Source: Tissierella sp. MB52-C2 | Lineage (GTDB): Bacteria > Bacillota > Clostridia > Tissierellales > Tissierellaceae | NCBI RefSeq assembly: GCF_030931715.1 | Contig: NZ_CP133261.1 | Coordinates: 806,001-870,000 of the forward strand | Length of the DNA: 64,000 nucleotides | Reading direction: 5' to 3' | Part shown: in pieces, positions 55,152 through 63,659 of the stretch | Position numbering within the stretch: position 1 is the first letter of the stretch | How the letters are laid out: the number at the start of each line of letters is the position of its first letter | The notes under the pieces: model-generated | Told to the model about the DNA's origin: nothing | The model's input: only the letters and a program-made list of their open reading frames with translations | The model's database searches: none | Translations under genes and position numbers: made by a program

Positions 55152-56603
55152 ATGCTAAAAAAACAAATGGAAATGATTTTAAGTACATATAGTGAAATAT
55201 ACAATTTGATTATTCCAAAAGATAATATCCTTAGAAAGATAAATGAAATGATTGATTTTTCATTTGTTTATGATGAATTAATCACAAAATATTCTCCTGA
55301 TAATGGAAGAGGTGCAATTGATCCTTTAAGAATGTTCAAATACCTTCTTCTAAAAGTAATTTATGATTTATCAGATATAGATGTCGTAGAACGTTCAAGA
55401 TATGATATGTCATTTAAGTATTTCCTTAATATGGCACCAGAAGAAGACGTTATTAATCCAAGTTCTTTAACAAAGTTTAGAAAACAAAGATTAAAAGATA
55501 TTAATTTACTCGATTTACTCATTGGAAAAACTGTAGAAATAGCATTAGAAGAAGGTATAATAAAAAGCAATTCAATCATTGTGGACTCCACTCATACTAA
55601 AGCAAGATATAACCAAAAATCGCAAAGAGAAATCCTTCTTGAATACTCTAAGAAATTAAGAAAATCAGTCTATGAAATAGATGACTCAATAAAAAAAGAA
55701 TTTCCTCCAAAAGTAAATAGCGGTATTCTAGAAGATGAAATACAATATTGTAAAAAACTAATATCTGTTGTTGAAAACAATGAAATAATATCGCAATACC
55801 CTAAAGTAAAAGAGAAAATGAATTTATTAAAAGAATTAATTGAAGATGATTTAGAAATGCTAGAATATGCTAATGACAAGGATGCAAAAGTAGGTCATAA
55901 AACTGCAGACACTTCTTTTTTTGGATATAAAACTCATTTAGCATTGACAGGAGAAAGAATAATAACTGCAGCCACCATAACATCTGGAGAAAAGCATGAT
56001 GGTAAACAATTAAAAGATTTAGTAGAAAAATCACGTAAAAATGGTATTGAAGTAAATGAAGTAATAGGAGATACCGCATACTCAGAAAAAGATAATATAA
56101 AGTATGCCAAGGAAGAAAAATTTAGATTAATTTCAAAGCTAAATCCTACAGTAGCCCACGGCAATAGAAAAAATGAGGACAAGTTTGAATATAATAAAGA
56201 TGCTGGAATGTATGTCTGTAAAGCAGGGCATATGGCAATAAGGAAAGCACGCCAAGGTAAAAAAGGGGGAGCAAGAAATCAAGTCAATACATATTATTTT
56301 GACATAGAAAAGTGTAAATGTTGTTCGCATAAAGATGGATGCTATAAAGAAGGTGCAAAAACAAAATCATATTCTGTATCTATAAAATCTGTAACTCATC
56401 AAGAGCAAATGAATTTTCAAGAAACAGAGTATTTTAAAGAGAGAGTAAAAGAACGGTATAAAATAGAGGCTAAAAATAGCGAATTAAAGCATAGACATGG
56501 ATATGATATAGCATCATCTTCATGTCTAATTGGCATGGAATTGCAAGGAGCACTCACAATATTTGCAGTAAATTTAAAAAGAATAATTGCATTAATAAAG
56601 TAA
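55152..56603 (+). CDS. IS1182-type transposase
   Basis: The 483-residue protein has the N-terminal domain typical of the family (RGAIDPLRMFKYLLLKVIYDLSD in two blocks, SRYDMSFKYFLNMAPEE in two), the DDE residues in IVDSTHTKARY, VIGDTAYSEKDNI and a C-terminal Glu (KNSELKHRHGYD), and a Cys motif (CKCCSHKDGC) in between. ATG 55152 follows AAGGTGAT. Confidence 0.93.
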   Translation: MLKKQMEMILSTYSEIYNLIIPKDNILRKINEMIDFSFVYDELITKYSPDNGRGAIDPLRMFKYLLLKVIYDLSDIDVVERSRYDMSFKYFLNMAPEEDVINPSSLTKFRKQRLKDINLLDLLIGKTVEIALEEGIIKSNSIIVDSTHTKARYNQKSQREILLEYSKKLRKSVYEIDDSIKKEFPPKVNSGILEDEIQYCKKLISVVENNEIISQYPKVKEKMNLLKELIEDDLEMLEYANDKDAKVGHKTADTSFFGYKTHLALTGERIITAATITSGEKHDGKQLKDLVEKSRKNGIEVNEVIGDTAYSEKDNIKYAKEEKFRLISKLNPTVAHGNRKNEDKFEYNKDAGMYVCKAGHMAIRKARQGKKGGARNQVNTYYFDIEKCKCCSHKDGCYKEGAKTKSYSVSIKSVTHQEQMNFQETEYFKERVKERYKIEAKNSELKHRHGYDIASSSCLIGMELQGALTIFAVNLKRIIALIK

Positions 56604-56636
56604 GTTAAATTTAATATCATAAGCTTTTATTAAAGA

Positions 56637-56680
56637 AAAACGAACTAGTGATAAAAAATATCCCTAGTTCGTTTTAATTT
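56637..56680 (+). terminator. Terminator inside the IS, after the transposase
   Basis: AAAACGAACTAG (56637-56648) pairs perfectly with CTAGTTCGTTTT (56664-56675), then TAATTT. Confidence 0.8.
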
Positions 56681-56778
56681 CATTATCTAGATTAAAAATC
56701 GAGAAAAGCAACTAATGTTTTTCAGTGGCCTCATTTAATTAGGGGATTTTTTTATTTAAAAATTTTTTAAAATTATAC

Positions 56779-56843
56779 TTGACATATTAAATTATATATG
56801 CAATAATAAAACTACACTAAGTAAATAAAAGTAAGTTAATAAT
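56779..56843 (+). promoter_or_regulatory. Putative promoter and HxlR-like site before pirin
   Basis: TTGACA (56779-56784) and AATAAT (56802-56807) have a 17-base spacer. AGTAAGTTAATAAT (56830-56843) downstream resembles the motif before hxlR. Confidence 0.45.
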
Positions 56844-56893
56844 AAATAAAAAACAAGTATAAAAAGGTAATTAAATTGAAAGAGGTGGACGAT

Positions 56894-57589
56894 GTGTTAA
56901 GAAAATTAGATAGTAAAAACATGGGTCGTTCTGACCTAGGATGGCTACAAAGTATATTCCATTTCTCATTTTCAACATATTACAATAAGGATAATATGAA
57001 TTTTGGAGTATTAAGAGTAATAAATGATGACCTGGTAAAAGCTAATACAGGATTTGAGACCCATCCTCATAAAGATATGGAGATAATATCTTATATAGCA
57101 GATGGAGAACTAACACATGGAGATAGTATGGGAAATAAAAACACTATCAGCAGAGGTCATGTACAATATATGAGTGCGGGAACAGGGATATATCATAGTG
57201 AACATAATTTAGGAGAAACAACATCAAGGTTTTTACAAATATGGATACTTCCAAATGAAAAGGGACTTAAACCAAATTATGGTGACTATAGATTTGAATG
57301 GGAAGATAGAAAAAATAAATGGCTTCAAATAGTATCAAGTATTGATGGCGATGCACCAATTAAGATATATCAAGATGCAAATATATATGTATTAGAATTA
57401 GATGAAGATAAAGAAATTGATTTTAAAGTTAATGAAGGAAGACAGGCATATTTAGTACAAATAGAAGGAAGTGCAGAAATAAACGATATTTTACTAAATA
57501 ATAGGGATGCATTAGAGATAGTAGAAGAAGATATAATAATAAAATCAAGGGAAAAATCCCATATTATAATGATAGAGATGAAAAAATAA
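56894..57589 (+). CDS. Pirin family protein
   Basis: The 231-residue bicupin has the pirin start LRKLDSKNMGRSDLGWL and the metal-site motifs FETHPHKDMEIISYIADGEL in two blocks (His, His), GTGIYHSEHN and the C-terminal cupin. Pirins are quercetinase-like or redox-related. GTG 56894 is chosen because AGAGGTGG precedes it and gives the family's N-terminus; TTG 56876 is an alternative. A 130-bp piece of a similar gene recurs at 60457-60586. Confidence 0.88.
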   Translation: MLRKLDSKNMGRSDLGWLQSIFHFSFSTYYNKDNMNFGVLRVINDDLVKANTGFETHPHKDMEIISYIADGELTHGDSMGNKNTISRGHVQYMSAGTGIYHSEHNLGETTSRFLQIWILPNEKGLKPNYGDYRFEWEDRKNKWLQIVSSIDGDAPIKIYQDANIYVLELDEDKEIDFKVNEGRQAYLVQIEGSAEINDILLNNRDALEIVEEDIIIKSREKSHIIMIEMKK

Positions 57590-57623
57590 ATCAAAAAAAT
57601 AAAATTAGCTGGAGGAATATAAA

Positions 57624-58223
57624 ATGACAAAGAATTTTTATGAAGCGGTAGAGCAAAGAAGATCACATTATGGAATTAGCAAAGATGTAGTATTATCTGA
57701 TGAAAGAATTCAAGAAATAATAGAACATGCAGTGAAACATACACCATCAGCATTTAATTCACAAACTACAAGAGTAATTTTATTATTGGGTGAGCATCAT
57801 ACAAAATTATGGCATATTACTAAGGAAGCCCTTAGAAAAATTGTACCTGCTGAAAAATTTTCATCTACAGATGAAAAAATCAACTCCTTTGATGCTGGAT
57901 ATGGTACAATATTATTCTTCGAAGACAATAGTATAGTAGAATATTTACAAAAAGAATTTCCAACGTATAAGGACAATTTTCCAATATGGTCACAACAAAC
58001 AAATGGAATGCATCAATTTGTAATATGGACAGCATTAGAATCAGAAGGATATGGCGCATCAGTTCAGCATTATAATGAACTTATTGAAGAAGATGTAAAA
58101 AAAGAATGGAATGTACCTAATAACTGGAAGCTAATAGCTCAAATGCCATTTGGTAAACCAACAGATGTACCGGGAGAAAAAGAGTTCAAACCACTAGAAG
58201 AGAGAGTTAAGATATTTAAATAG
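57624..58223 (+). CDS. Nitroreductase-family FMN oxidoreductase
   Basis: The 199-residue protein has YEAVEQRRSHYGISKD, HTPSAFNSQTTRVILLLG in two blocks, FFEDNSIVEYLQ, the glycine-rich ESEGYGASVQHYN and AQMPFGKPTDVPGEK. It is the YdjA/HBN1-like single-domain type that reduces quinones or nitro compounds with FMN. GGAGGAATATAA precedes the ATG. It follows pirin by 34 bases and probably shares its operon and HxlR control. Confidence 0.9.
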   Translation: MTKNFYEAVEQRRSHYGISKDVVLSDERIQEIIEHAVKHTPSAFNSQTTRVILLLGEHHTKLWHITKEALRKIVPAEKFSSTDEKINSFDAGYGTILFFEDNSIVEYLQKEFPTYKDNFPIWSQQTNGMHQFVIWTALESEGYGASVQHYNELIEEDVKKEWNVPNNWKLIAQMPFGKPTDVPGEKEFKPLEERVKIFK

Positions 58224-58231
58224 TTCAAAAT

Positions 58232-58280
58232 ACCCCCTTCTGACGACAATAGGATTAGCGTCAGAATGGGGTGTTTTTTT
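58232..58280 (+). terminator. Intrinsic terminator after the nitroreductase gene
   Basis: ACCCCCTTCTGACG (58232-58245) pairs with CGTCAGAATGGGGT (58259-58272), one mismatch, followed by a long T run. Confidence 0.9.
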
Positions 58281-58284
58281 ATAA

Positions 58285-58551
58285 CGAATAGGAAAGCTCT
58301 ACTTTCAATATCTTGATATTAAGTGCTTCCCGCAAATAGGTTTCAAAAAATATTCCGATATAGTTGCTCTTATAGAGAAATAGAATCTTAATATCTAGAA
58401 TTTGTCATAAAAAATTTTATTTTATAGTCAATACATAGTTGGAAAATATAACATTATAGCTAGTTTTGTCGAATGAATTGAAATGTTTCAGATTGGATGG
58501 TAGTGTATAGGAAAACAAACAGTTGATTTTCCATATTAACCGGGGGATAGT
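58285..58551. other. 267-base gap: possible gene tail and maturase leader
   Basis: The + frame from 58285 to the stop at 58381-58383 reads RIGKLYFQYLDIKCFPQIGF and on to ALIEK without a start codon, perhaps the tail of a lost gene. From 58511 on, the sequence (GAAAACAAACAGTTGATTTT, GGGGGAT) repeats the leader of the maturase gene at 60590. Nothing else is evident. Confidence 0.4.
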
Positions 58552-58645
58552 ATGAAGGAGTCGAGACAAGGTTAGAAATTGTGATTAGCAAATAAGCGAG
58601 ATCAAGAGTTCTATCATAAAGAGTTATAAATTGATGAACCAATAA
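58552..58645 (+). pseudogene. Internally deleted copy of the radical SAM maturase gene
   Basis: The first 9-12 bases (ATGAAGGAG) and the last ~85 bases of the 60634-61947 gene are joined; the ~1.2 kb between them is missing. The 3' part matches 61857-61947 closely. The reading frame is broken (early TAG; GAG to TAG change). Its leader, with GGGGGA ribosome site, is also kept. Imperfect AAGGARYCRAGA microhomology at both joined ends suggests how it was lost. Confidence 0.85.
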
Positions 58646-58734
58646 AGGGATAGCTATCATACTGCTAGCCATAATCAAGATAATTTTAATGAGTATAATT
58701 TCTAAAATTCAATATAATTGAGGGGGGAAAAATA

Positions 58735-58923
58735 ATGAAATACTTAGTACAACCAATGGTAGGAAGTTTAATTTTGGATAAAGAAGATCATGAAGTAGGT
58801 ACAAATTGTATTGCTAGATGCATAGCTGATGATAGTTGTTATAATTATGAAATCTGCTATACTCCAACAGGACCTAAGATGATTCAAACAGGGATTAATC
58901 CTGCAGATATAAATACAGACTAA
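58735..58923 (+). CDS. RiPP precursor peptide, copy 1
   Basis: The 62-residue peptide is identical to that at 62037-62225. Residues 1-24 (MKYLVQPMVGSLIL...) look like a leader; Cys25, Cys29, Cys35 and Cys41 (C-x3-C-x5-C-x5-C) are in the probable core; a ~20-residue Cys-free tail follows (TGPKMIQTGINPADINTD). The MKYLVQP start resembles clostridial Cys-rich peptides matured by radical SAM enzymes (Clo7bot-like). GAGGGGGG precedes the ATG. Its own maturase copy is deleted, so it depends on the one at 60634. Confidence 0.8.
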   Translation: MKYLVQPMVGSLILDKEDHEVGTNCIARCIADDSCYNYEICYTPTGPKMIQTGINPADINTD

Positions 58924-58982
58924 GTTGTAATTTAGTATAAATTAAAATGACTAGCAGTATGTACTATATAAGGAGAATGAGT

Positions 58983-60338
58983 ATGAGATACCAACTAAAA
59001 TCAATATTTAGAAATAGGATTACCTTGACAGTATTAGTCATTATCATAATATTGAATTTATACACCGTAATAAATCTTGAAAAAGAAGCATATTCTTCTA
59101 ATTCAAAAATAGTTAATAATTTGGCGTTGAATATAATACGTATGAAAGATGCTCAAGAAAGAACGAAATCCAGTGTTAAAGCTAGGTATAAGGATCCTGA
59201 GATATTAGGGTATTCTGAAAATTACGAGAAGTTTAGGGATTGGGCTATCAGCAATGCAGAAAGAAAGATTGAAATATATGAAAATTTAGATCCGGAGGAA
59301 TACTCAGATGAACTCTTAACTATGGAGATTATGGAAACGATGAGTGTAATGGATGTAAATGCAGATTTAGAGGAAGGTAGACCATTGTCAGAGGAGATAT
59401 TCAAGGAGGACATAAAGTATTTAGAATTGAAGGAAGAGCTTCCCTTTGATTCAAATAAGTTAATGCTCTATGCCTTTGATGTAAAAGAAGACAGACATTC
59501 TGTTTATAATGGGGTTAAATTTTTCGTCACAAGGCTATTGGACTTATATAAAACTAAAGAAAAAAGACTAGAGTTAGATATAGCATCTCCATGGACATTT
59601 TATGTGAGGAAGGTAGGATTTGAAGGATTCTCAGTTCCTGTATTATGCACCATATTTCTTGTATATACCTGTTCAATGGTAGTAGAGGACAGAAAAAGTA
59701 GAAGTATGCAGTTAGTAAAGGTATTGCCTAAGAATAGGGGGTATATATTCGGACATTATTATACTGCCATACTACTTTCTGTATTTATCATATTGATTAT
59801 ATCCTTCCTTATACCAATATTATTTATGGGTATAAGACATGGGTTTGGAGGATTGAGAAATCTTATACTAGTAGACCCTAAAGGATTTACTTCATTTAAT
59901 GGATATGAACATGTTGATATATGGGGAACATTAGGAATAGGAAGATTTGCTACTTCTTCAATGAATATGAATCATGGGGCAATGCCTTCAAATCAGCTAG
60001 AACTTTATCCATTGTGGAAGGTAATGGGATTGTCTATGATACCTGCTATATTAAAGCTTTTATTCCTGACTCTATTAGGGGTAGGGATTGGACTATGTAT
60101 TTCAAACAAAAATACTTCTATATTAGTCACTAGCCTAGTTGCAGTAATATATATTGTATTCCAGCTATATGGATCTGATATGTTGTTCAATCCTTTATCA
60201 ATAGGTTCTGCTTGGAATATAACATTGGGTGGTATGGCATTTACATGGGTTAGAGCTGTAGTTGTGTTAGTAGTAGCCTTGATAGTCAGTACGACGATTA
60301 TATATACTATTATAAGTAAACAGGATTTTAATGTTTAG
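58983..60338 (+). CDS. ABC-2 type permease of the RiPP locus, copy 1
   Basis: The 451-residue membrane protein has TM1 (~17-37), a large extracytoplasmic part (~40-205) rich in Glu/Lys, then about five C-terminal helices, the ABC-2 exporter pattern. It is nearly identical to the copy at 62285-63649 at both ends, but residues ~45-195 are diverged. ATG 58983 follows AGGAGA by 6 bases; 58977 and 58947 are other in-frame starts. Probably exports the peptide or gives self-protection. Its ATPase partner is broken. Confidence 0.8.
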   Translation: MRYQLKSIFRNRITLTVLVIIIILNLYTVINLEKEAYSSNSKIVNNLALNIIRMKDAQERTKSSVKARYKDPEILGYSENYEKFRDWAISNAERKIEIYENLDPEEYSDELLTMEIMETMSVMDVNADLEEGRPLSEEIFKEDIKYLELKEELPFDSNKLMLYAFDVKEDRHSVYNGVKFFVTRLLDLYKTKEKRLELDIASPWTFYVRKVGFEGFSVPVLCTIFLVYTCSMVVEDRKSRSMQLVKVLPKNRGYIFGHYYTAILLSVFIILIISFLIPILFMGIRHGFGGLRNLILVDPKGFTSFNGYEHVDIWGTLGIGRFATSSMNMNHGAMPSNQLELYPLWKVMGLSMIPAILKLLFLTLLGVGIGLCISNKNTSILVTSLVAVIYIVFQLYGSDMLFNPLSIGSAWNITLGGMAFTWVRAVVVLVVALIVSTTIIYTIISKQDFNV

Positions 60339-60348
60339 GAGGGAAATC

Positions 60349-60474
60349 ATGGAGAGCATATTGCGGATTAATAATTTGAAAAAATCCTTTGGGCGGGAAA
60401 CAATAATAAAAGACCTTAGTTTTCAAGTGGGAGAGCAGGAAATAGTCGGGTTTTTATGTATTAGAATTAGATGA
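60349..60474 (+). pseudogene. Truncated ABC ATPase of the RiPP locus, copy 1
   Basis: The first 36 codons (ESILRINNLKKSFGRETII, then VGEQEIVGFL) match the ATPase at 63660, then the sequence switches at about 60457, before Walker A, to a pirin-gene fragment and stops at 60472-60474. No ATP-binding site remains, so the product cannot work. Confidence 0.92.
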
Positions 60475-60589
60475 AAATAAAGAAATTGATTTTAAAGTTA
60501 ATGAAGGAAGACAGGCATATTTAGTACAAATGGAGGGAAATGCAGAAATAAACGATATTTTATTAAATAATATAGATGCACTAGAGTAA
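60457..60589 (+). pseudogene. Fragment of a pirin gene
   Basis: About 130 bases (60457-60586) match 57388-57517 of the pirin gene at roughly 94% identity by eye, in the same direction. The pirin frame stays open to a TAA at 60587-60589. It is placed between the broken ATPase and the maturase leader, marking a rearrangement junction. Confidence 0.88.
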
Positions 60590-60633
60590 GAAAACAAACA
60601 ATTGATTTTTCATACTAATTAGGGGGGATAAGC

Positions 60634-61947
60634 ATGAAGGAATCAAGATACAATATTTTTTTTCATATGGGGAAAAATATATTAGCTTATAATGCCAGAA
60701 CGAATGCATTGGCTGAAATTTCGCAGGAGGATTATAAGGTCATTCAATCAATTTTTAAAGACCCAGATAGTAATTCTACAAATAAATTATATCAAGATTT
60801 ATTATATGGAGGATTCTTAGTAGAAGATAATTTTGATGAACTTGCAATGATTAGACACAATATGTATGCCAGCAGGTTTTCAACTAATACATTAAAGTTG
60901 ACTATTGCACCTACAGCTGATTGTAATTTTAGATGCCCTTATTGCTATGAAAGAGATGTTTTAAAGGATAAGCAAATGACAGATGATGTAGAAAATAAAA
61001 TTATTCAAATGATAGAATCTAATTTAAAGAGCATAGCAACTCTTGGTGTTACCTGGTATGGAGGAGAACCTTTATTAGAGAGAAAGCGAATTGAAAGCAT
61101 GAGTGAAAAGATAATCAAACTTTGTAATGATTATAAAGTTGATTATTTTGCAGGAATAATTACTAATGGTTATTTGTTAGATCCAGATACCTTGTTGATG
61201 CTTGCCAAGTATAATGTTAGAACAATACAAATAACCTTGGATGGAGTTGCAAAAACTCATGATCAAAGAAGGTATTTGAAAAACAAAGGGAAAACATTTG
61301 ATAAAATCATGAAAAATTTGATGGATATTAGTATGTTGTATGAAGAAGAGAGAGAAAAGCTACCAAACATTAGTATTAGAATAAATGTAGATAAAAACAA
61401 TAAAGAAGACGCCTCTGAATTATTGAATTTTATAACCAATAGTCCTATCTCTAGATTTGTTGCTCCATATATTGCAGGAGTATATGATCATAAAGATATA
61501 GATAATGAATATACTTTGACAACTGGGGAATACAATGAACTTAGGGACAGATTTATAGAAGAATGTATAGATAAAGGATATAGAATAGACTATAATACAT
61601 TTTACCCTAGATATATAACATCTAATTGTGTATGTGACAGGATTAATTCGGGAGTAATAGATCCAGAAGGAAATATATATAAATGCTGGGAGGAAATGGG
61701 TGAAGAAAGTGTATGTGTAGGACAGGTAGGGGGAAACCCTATATCAAATCTTCCAAAAAGATATTTTGATTATATGCTGTTCGATCCTACATTGGATGAA
61801 AAATGTTCCCAATGTATAATTTTACCAGTATGTATGGGCGGAGGATGTCCACTAAGAAGGAGCCGAGACAAGGTTAGAAATTGTGATGAGCAAATAAGCG
61901 AAATCAAGAGTTCTATCATAAAGAGTTATAAATTGATGAACCAATAA
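60634..61947 (+). CDS. Radical SAM/SPASM peptide maturase
   Basis: The 437-residue enzyme has an N-terminal region (~1-80, possibly peptide-binding), the radical SAM cluster motif CNFRCPYCYE (Cys97, 101, 104), the SAM-fold GGEPLL and ITNGYLL, and a C-terminal SPASM domain with several Cys (NCVCDR, YKCWEE, SVCVG, EKCSQCIILPVCMGGGC, RNCDE) for auxiliary Fe-S clusters. Such enzymes make Cys thioether or other C-C/C-S links in RiPP precursors. AGGGGGG precedes the ATG. It is directly upstream of the second precursor gene. Confidence 0.9.
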   Translation: MKESRYNIFFHMGKNILAYNARTNALAEISQEDYKVIQSIFKDPDSNSTNKLYQDLLYGGFLVEDNFDELAMIRHNMYASRFSTNTLKLTIAPTADCNFRCPYCYERDVLKDKQMTDDVENKIIQMIESNLKSIATLGVTWYGGEPLLERKRIESMSEKIIKLCNDYKVDYFAGIITNGYLLDPDTLLMLAKYNVRTIQITLDGVAKTHDQRRYLKNKGKTFDKIMKNLMDISMLYEEEREKLPNISIRINVDKNNKEDASELLNFITNSPISRFVAPYIAGVYDHKDIDNEYTLTTGEYNELRDRFIEECIDKGYRIDYNTFYPRYITSNCVCDRINSGVIDPEGNIYKCWEEMGEESVCVGQVGGNPISNLPKRYFDYMLFDPTLDEKCSQCIILPVCMGGGCPLRRSRDKVRNCDEQISEIKSSIIKSYKLMNQ

Positions 61948-62036
61948 AGGGATAGCTATCATACTGCTAGCCATAATCAAGATAATTTTAATGAGTATAA
62001 TTTCTAAAATTCAATATAATTGAGGGGGGAAAAATA

Positions 62037-62225
62037 ATGAAATACTTAGTACAACCAATGGTAGGAAGTTTAATTTTGGATAAAGAAGATCATGAAGTAG
62101 GTACAAATTGTATTGCTAGATGCATAGCTGATGATAGTTGTTATAATTATGAAATCTGCTATACTCCAACAGGACCTAAGATGATTCAAACAGGGATTAA
62201 TCCTGCAGATATAAATACAGACTAA
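62037..62225 (+). CDS. RiPP precursor peptide, copy 2
   Basis: Identical 62-residue product and almost identical DNA to 58735-58923, including the leader and GAGGGGGG ribosome site. It follows the intact maturase by 89 bases and precedes the second permease. Cys at 25, 29, 35, 41 are the likely modified residues. Being the intact set, this copy is the one best placed for production. Confidence 0.82.
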   Translation: MKYLVQPMVGSLILDKEDHEVGTNCIARCIADDSCYNYEICYTPTGPKMIQTGINPADINTD

Positions 62226-62284
62226 GTTGTAATTTAGTATAAATTAAAATGACTAGCAGTATGTACTATATAAGGAGAATGAGT

Positions 62285-63649
62285 ATGAGATACCAACTAA
62301 AATCAATATTTAGAAATAGGATTACCTTGACAGTATTAGTCATTATCATAATATTGAATTTATACACCGTAATAAATCTTGAAAGAGAAGCATATTCTTC
62401 TAAGTCAAAAATAGTTGACAATTTGGAGCTAGAGTTGATACAGGCGAAAGAGGCAAATGCAAGGAATAAAGACAGTGTTAAGGCTAGGTATAAAGATCCT
62501 GAGATTTTGAGTCTACATGATAATTATACCAAACTTAGAGAGTGGCTTATTAAAAACAAAGAAAGAATGATAGAAATATATAAAAATCTAAATCCTGAAG
62601 AATACTCGGATGAACTCTTGGCTATGGAGATTATGGAAATTAGGACTGTAATGGATGTAAATGCAGATTTTGAGGAAAATAGGCCCTTATCAGAGGATAT
62701 CTTTAAGGAAGAAATAACAATGTTAGGATTGAAAGAAGAACTTCCAGTTGATTTTAATAAAATAATAAATAATGCTTTCTATACTTTTAATATAAAAGAG
62801 GATAGGCACGCTATTTATGATGGGCTTAAAAGTATAATCACAAGGCTATTAGACTTATATAAAACTAAAGAAAAAAGACTAGAGCTAGATATAGCATCTC
62901 CATGGACATTTTATGTGAGGAAGGTAGGATTTGAAGGATTCTCAGTTCCTGTATTATGCACCATATTTCTTGTATATACCTGTGCAATGGTAGTAGAGGA
63001 TAGAAAAAGTAGAAGTATGCAGTTAGTAAAGGTATTGCCTAAGAATAGGGGGTATATATTCGGACATTATTATACTGCCATATTACTTTCTGTATTTATC
63101 ATATTGATTATATCCTTCCTTATACCAATATTATTTATGGGTATAAGACATGGGTTTGGAGGATTGAGAAATCTTATACTAGTAGACCCTAAAGGATTTA
63201 CTTCATTTAATGGATATGAACATGTTGATATATGGGGAACATTAGGAATAGGAAGATTTGCTACTTCTTCAATGAATATGAATCATGGGGCAATGCCTTC
63301 AAATCAGCTAGAACTTTATCCATTGTGGAAGGTAATGGGATTGTCTATGATACCTGCTATATTAAAGCTTTTATTCCTGACTCTATTAGGGGTAGGGATT
63401 GGACTATGTATTTCAAACAAAAATACTTCTATATTAGTCACTAGCCTAGTTGCAGTAATATATATTGTATTCCAGCTATATGGATCTGATATGTTGTTCA
63501 ATCCTTTATCAATAGGTTCTGCTTGGAATATAACATTGGGTGGTATGGCATTTACATGGGTTAGAGCTGTAGTTGTGTTAGTAGTAGCCTTGATAGCCAG
63601 TACGACGATTATATATATTATTATAAATAAACAGGATTTTAATGTTTAG
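62285..63649 (+). CDS. ABC-2 type permease of the RiPP locus, copy 2
   Basis: The 454-residue paralogue of 58983-60338. The first ~40 residues and the C-terminal ~245 are almost identical to copy 1, while the outside region ~45-200 differs and is three residues longer. GGAGA precedes ATG 62285 by 6 bases. Works with the ATPase that follows. Confidence 0.82.
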   Translation: MRYQLKSIFRNRITLTVLVIIIILNLYTVINLEREAYSSKSKIVDNLELELIQAKEANARNKDSVKARYKDPEILSLHDNYTKLREWLIKNKERMIEIYKNLNPEEYSDELLAMEIMEIRTVMDVNADFEENRPLSEDIFKEEITMLGLKEELPVDFNKIINNAFYTFNIKEDRHAIYDGLKSIITRLLDLYKTKEKRLELDIASPWTFYVRKVGFEGFSVPVLCTIFLVYTCAMVVEDRKSRSMQLVKVLPKNRGYIFGHYYTAILLSVFIILIISFLIPILFMGIRHGFGGLRNLILVDPKGFTSFNGYEHVDIWGTLGIGRFATSSMNMNHGAMPSNQLELYPLWKVMGLSMIPAILKLLFLTLLGVGIGLCISNKNTSILVTSLVAVIYIVFQLYGSDMLFNPLSIGSAWNITLGGMAFTWVRAVVVLVVALIASTTIIYIIINKQDFNV

Positions 63650-63659
63650 GAGGGAAATC

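Larger units (their letters stand above)
55022..56732 (+). mobile_element. IS1182-family insertion sequence
   Basis: The 1711-bp element has perfect 15-bp terminal inverted repeats (GAGGCCACTGAAAAA at 55022-55036 and its complement at 56718-56732), flanked by ATTTAATT on both sides (55014-55021 and 56733-56740). It holds one transposase gene with its own upstream terminator-like hairpin (GCATAAC/GTTATGC, 55060-55095) and a downstream one (56637-56675), which insulate it from outside transcription. Intact, so likely recent. Confidence 0.92.
55004..56750 (+). terminator. hxlR terminator split by an insertion sequence
   Basis: AAAATCCTCT (~55004-55013) and AGGGGATTTTTTT (56741-56753) would pair across an ATTTAATT loop. 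This hairpin is rebuilt if the IS element and one ATTTAATT copy are removed. In the present sequence the arms are 1.7 kb apart, so it should not work. Confidence 0.65.

Noticed and set aside
59921-60190. Short frames on both strands, repeated at 63232-63501
   Set aside because: They are alternative frames of the duplicated permease and recur only because that gene is duplicated.
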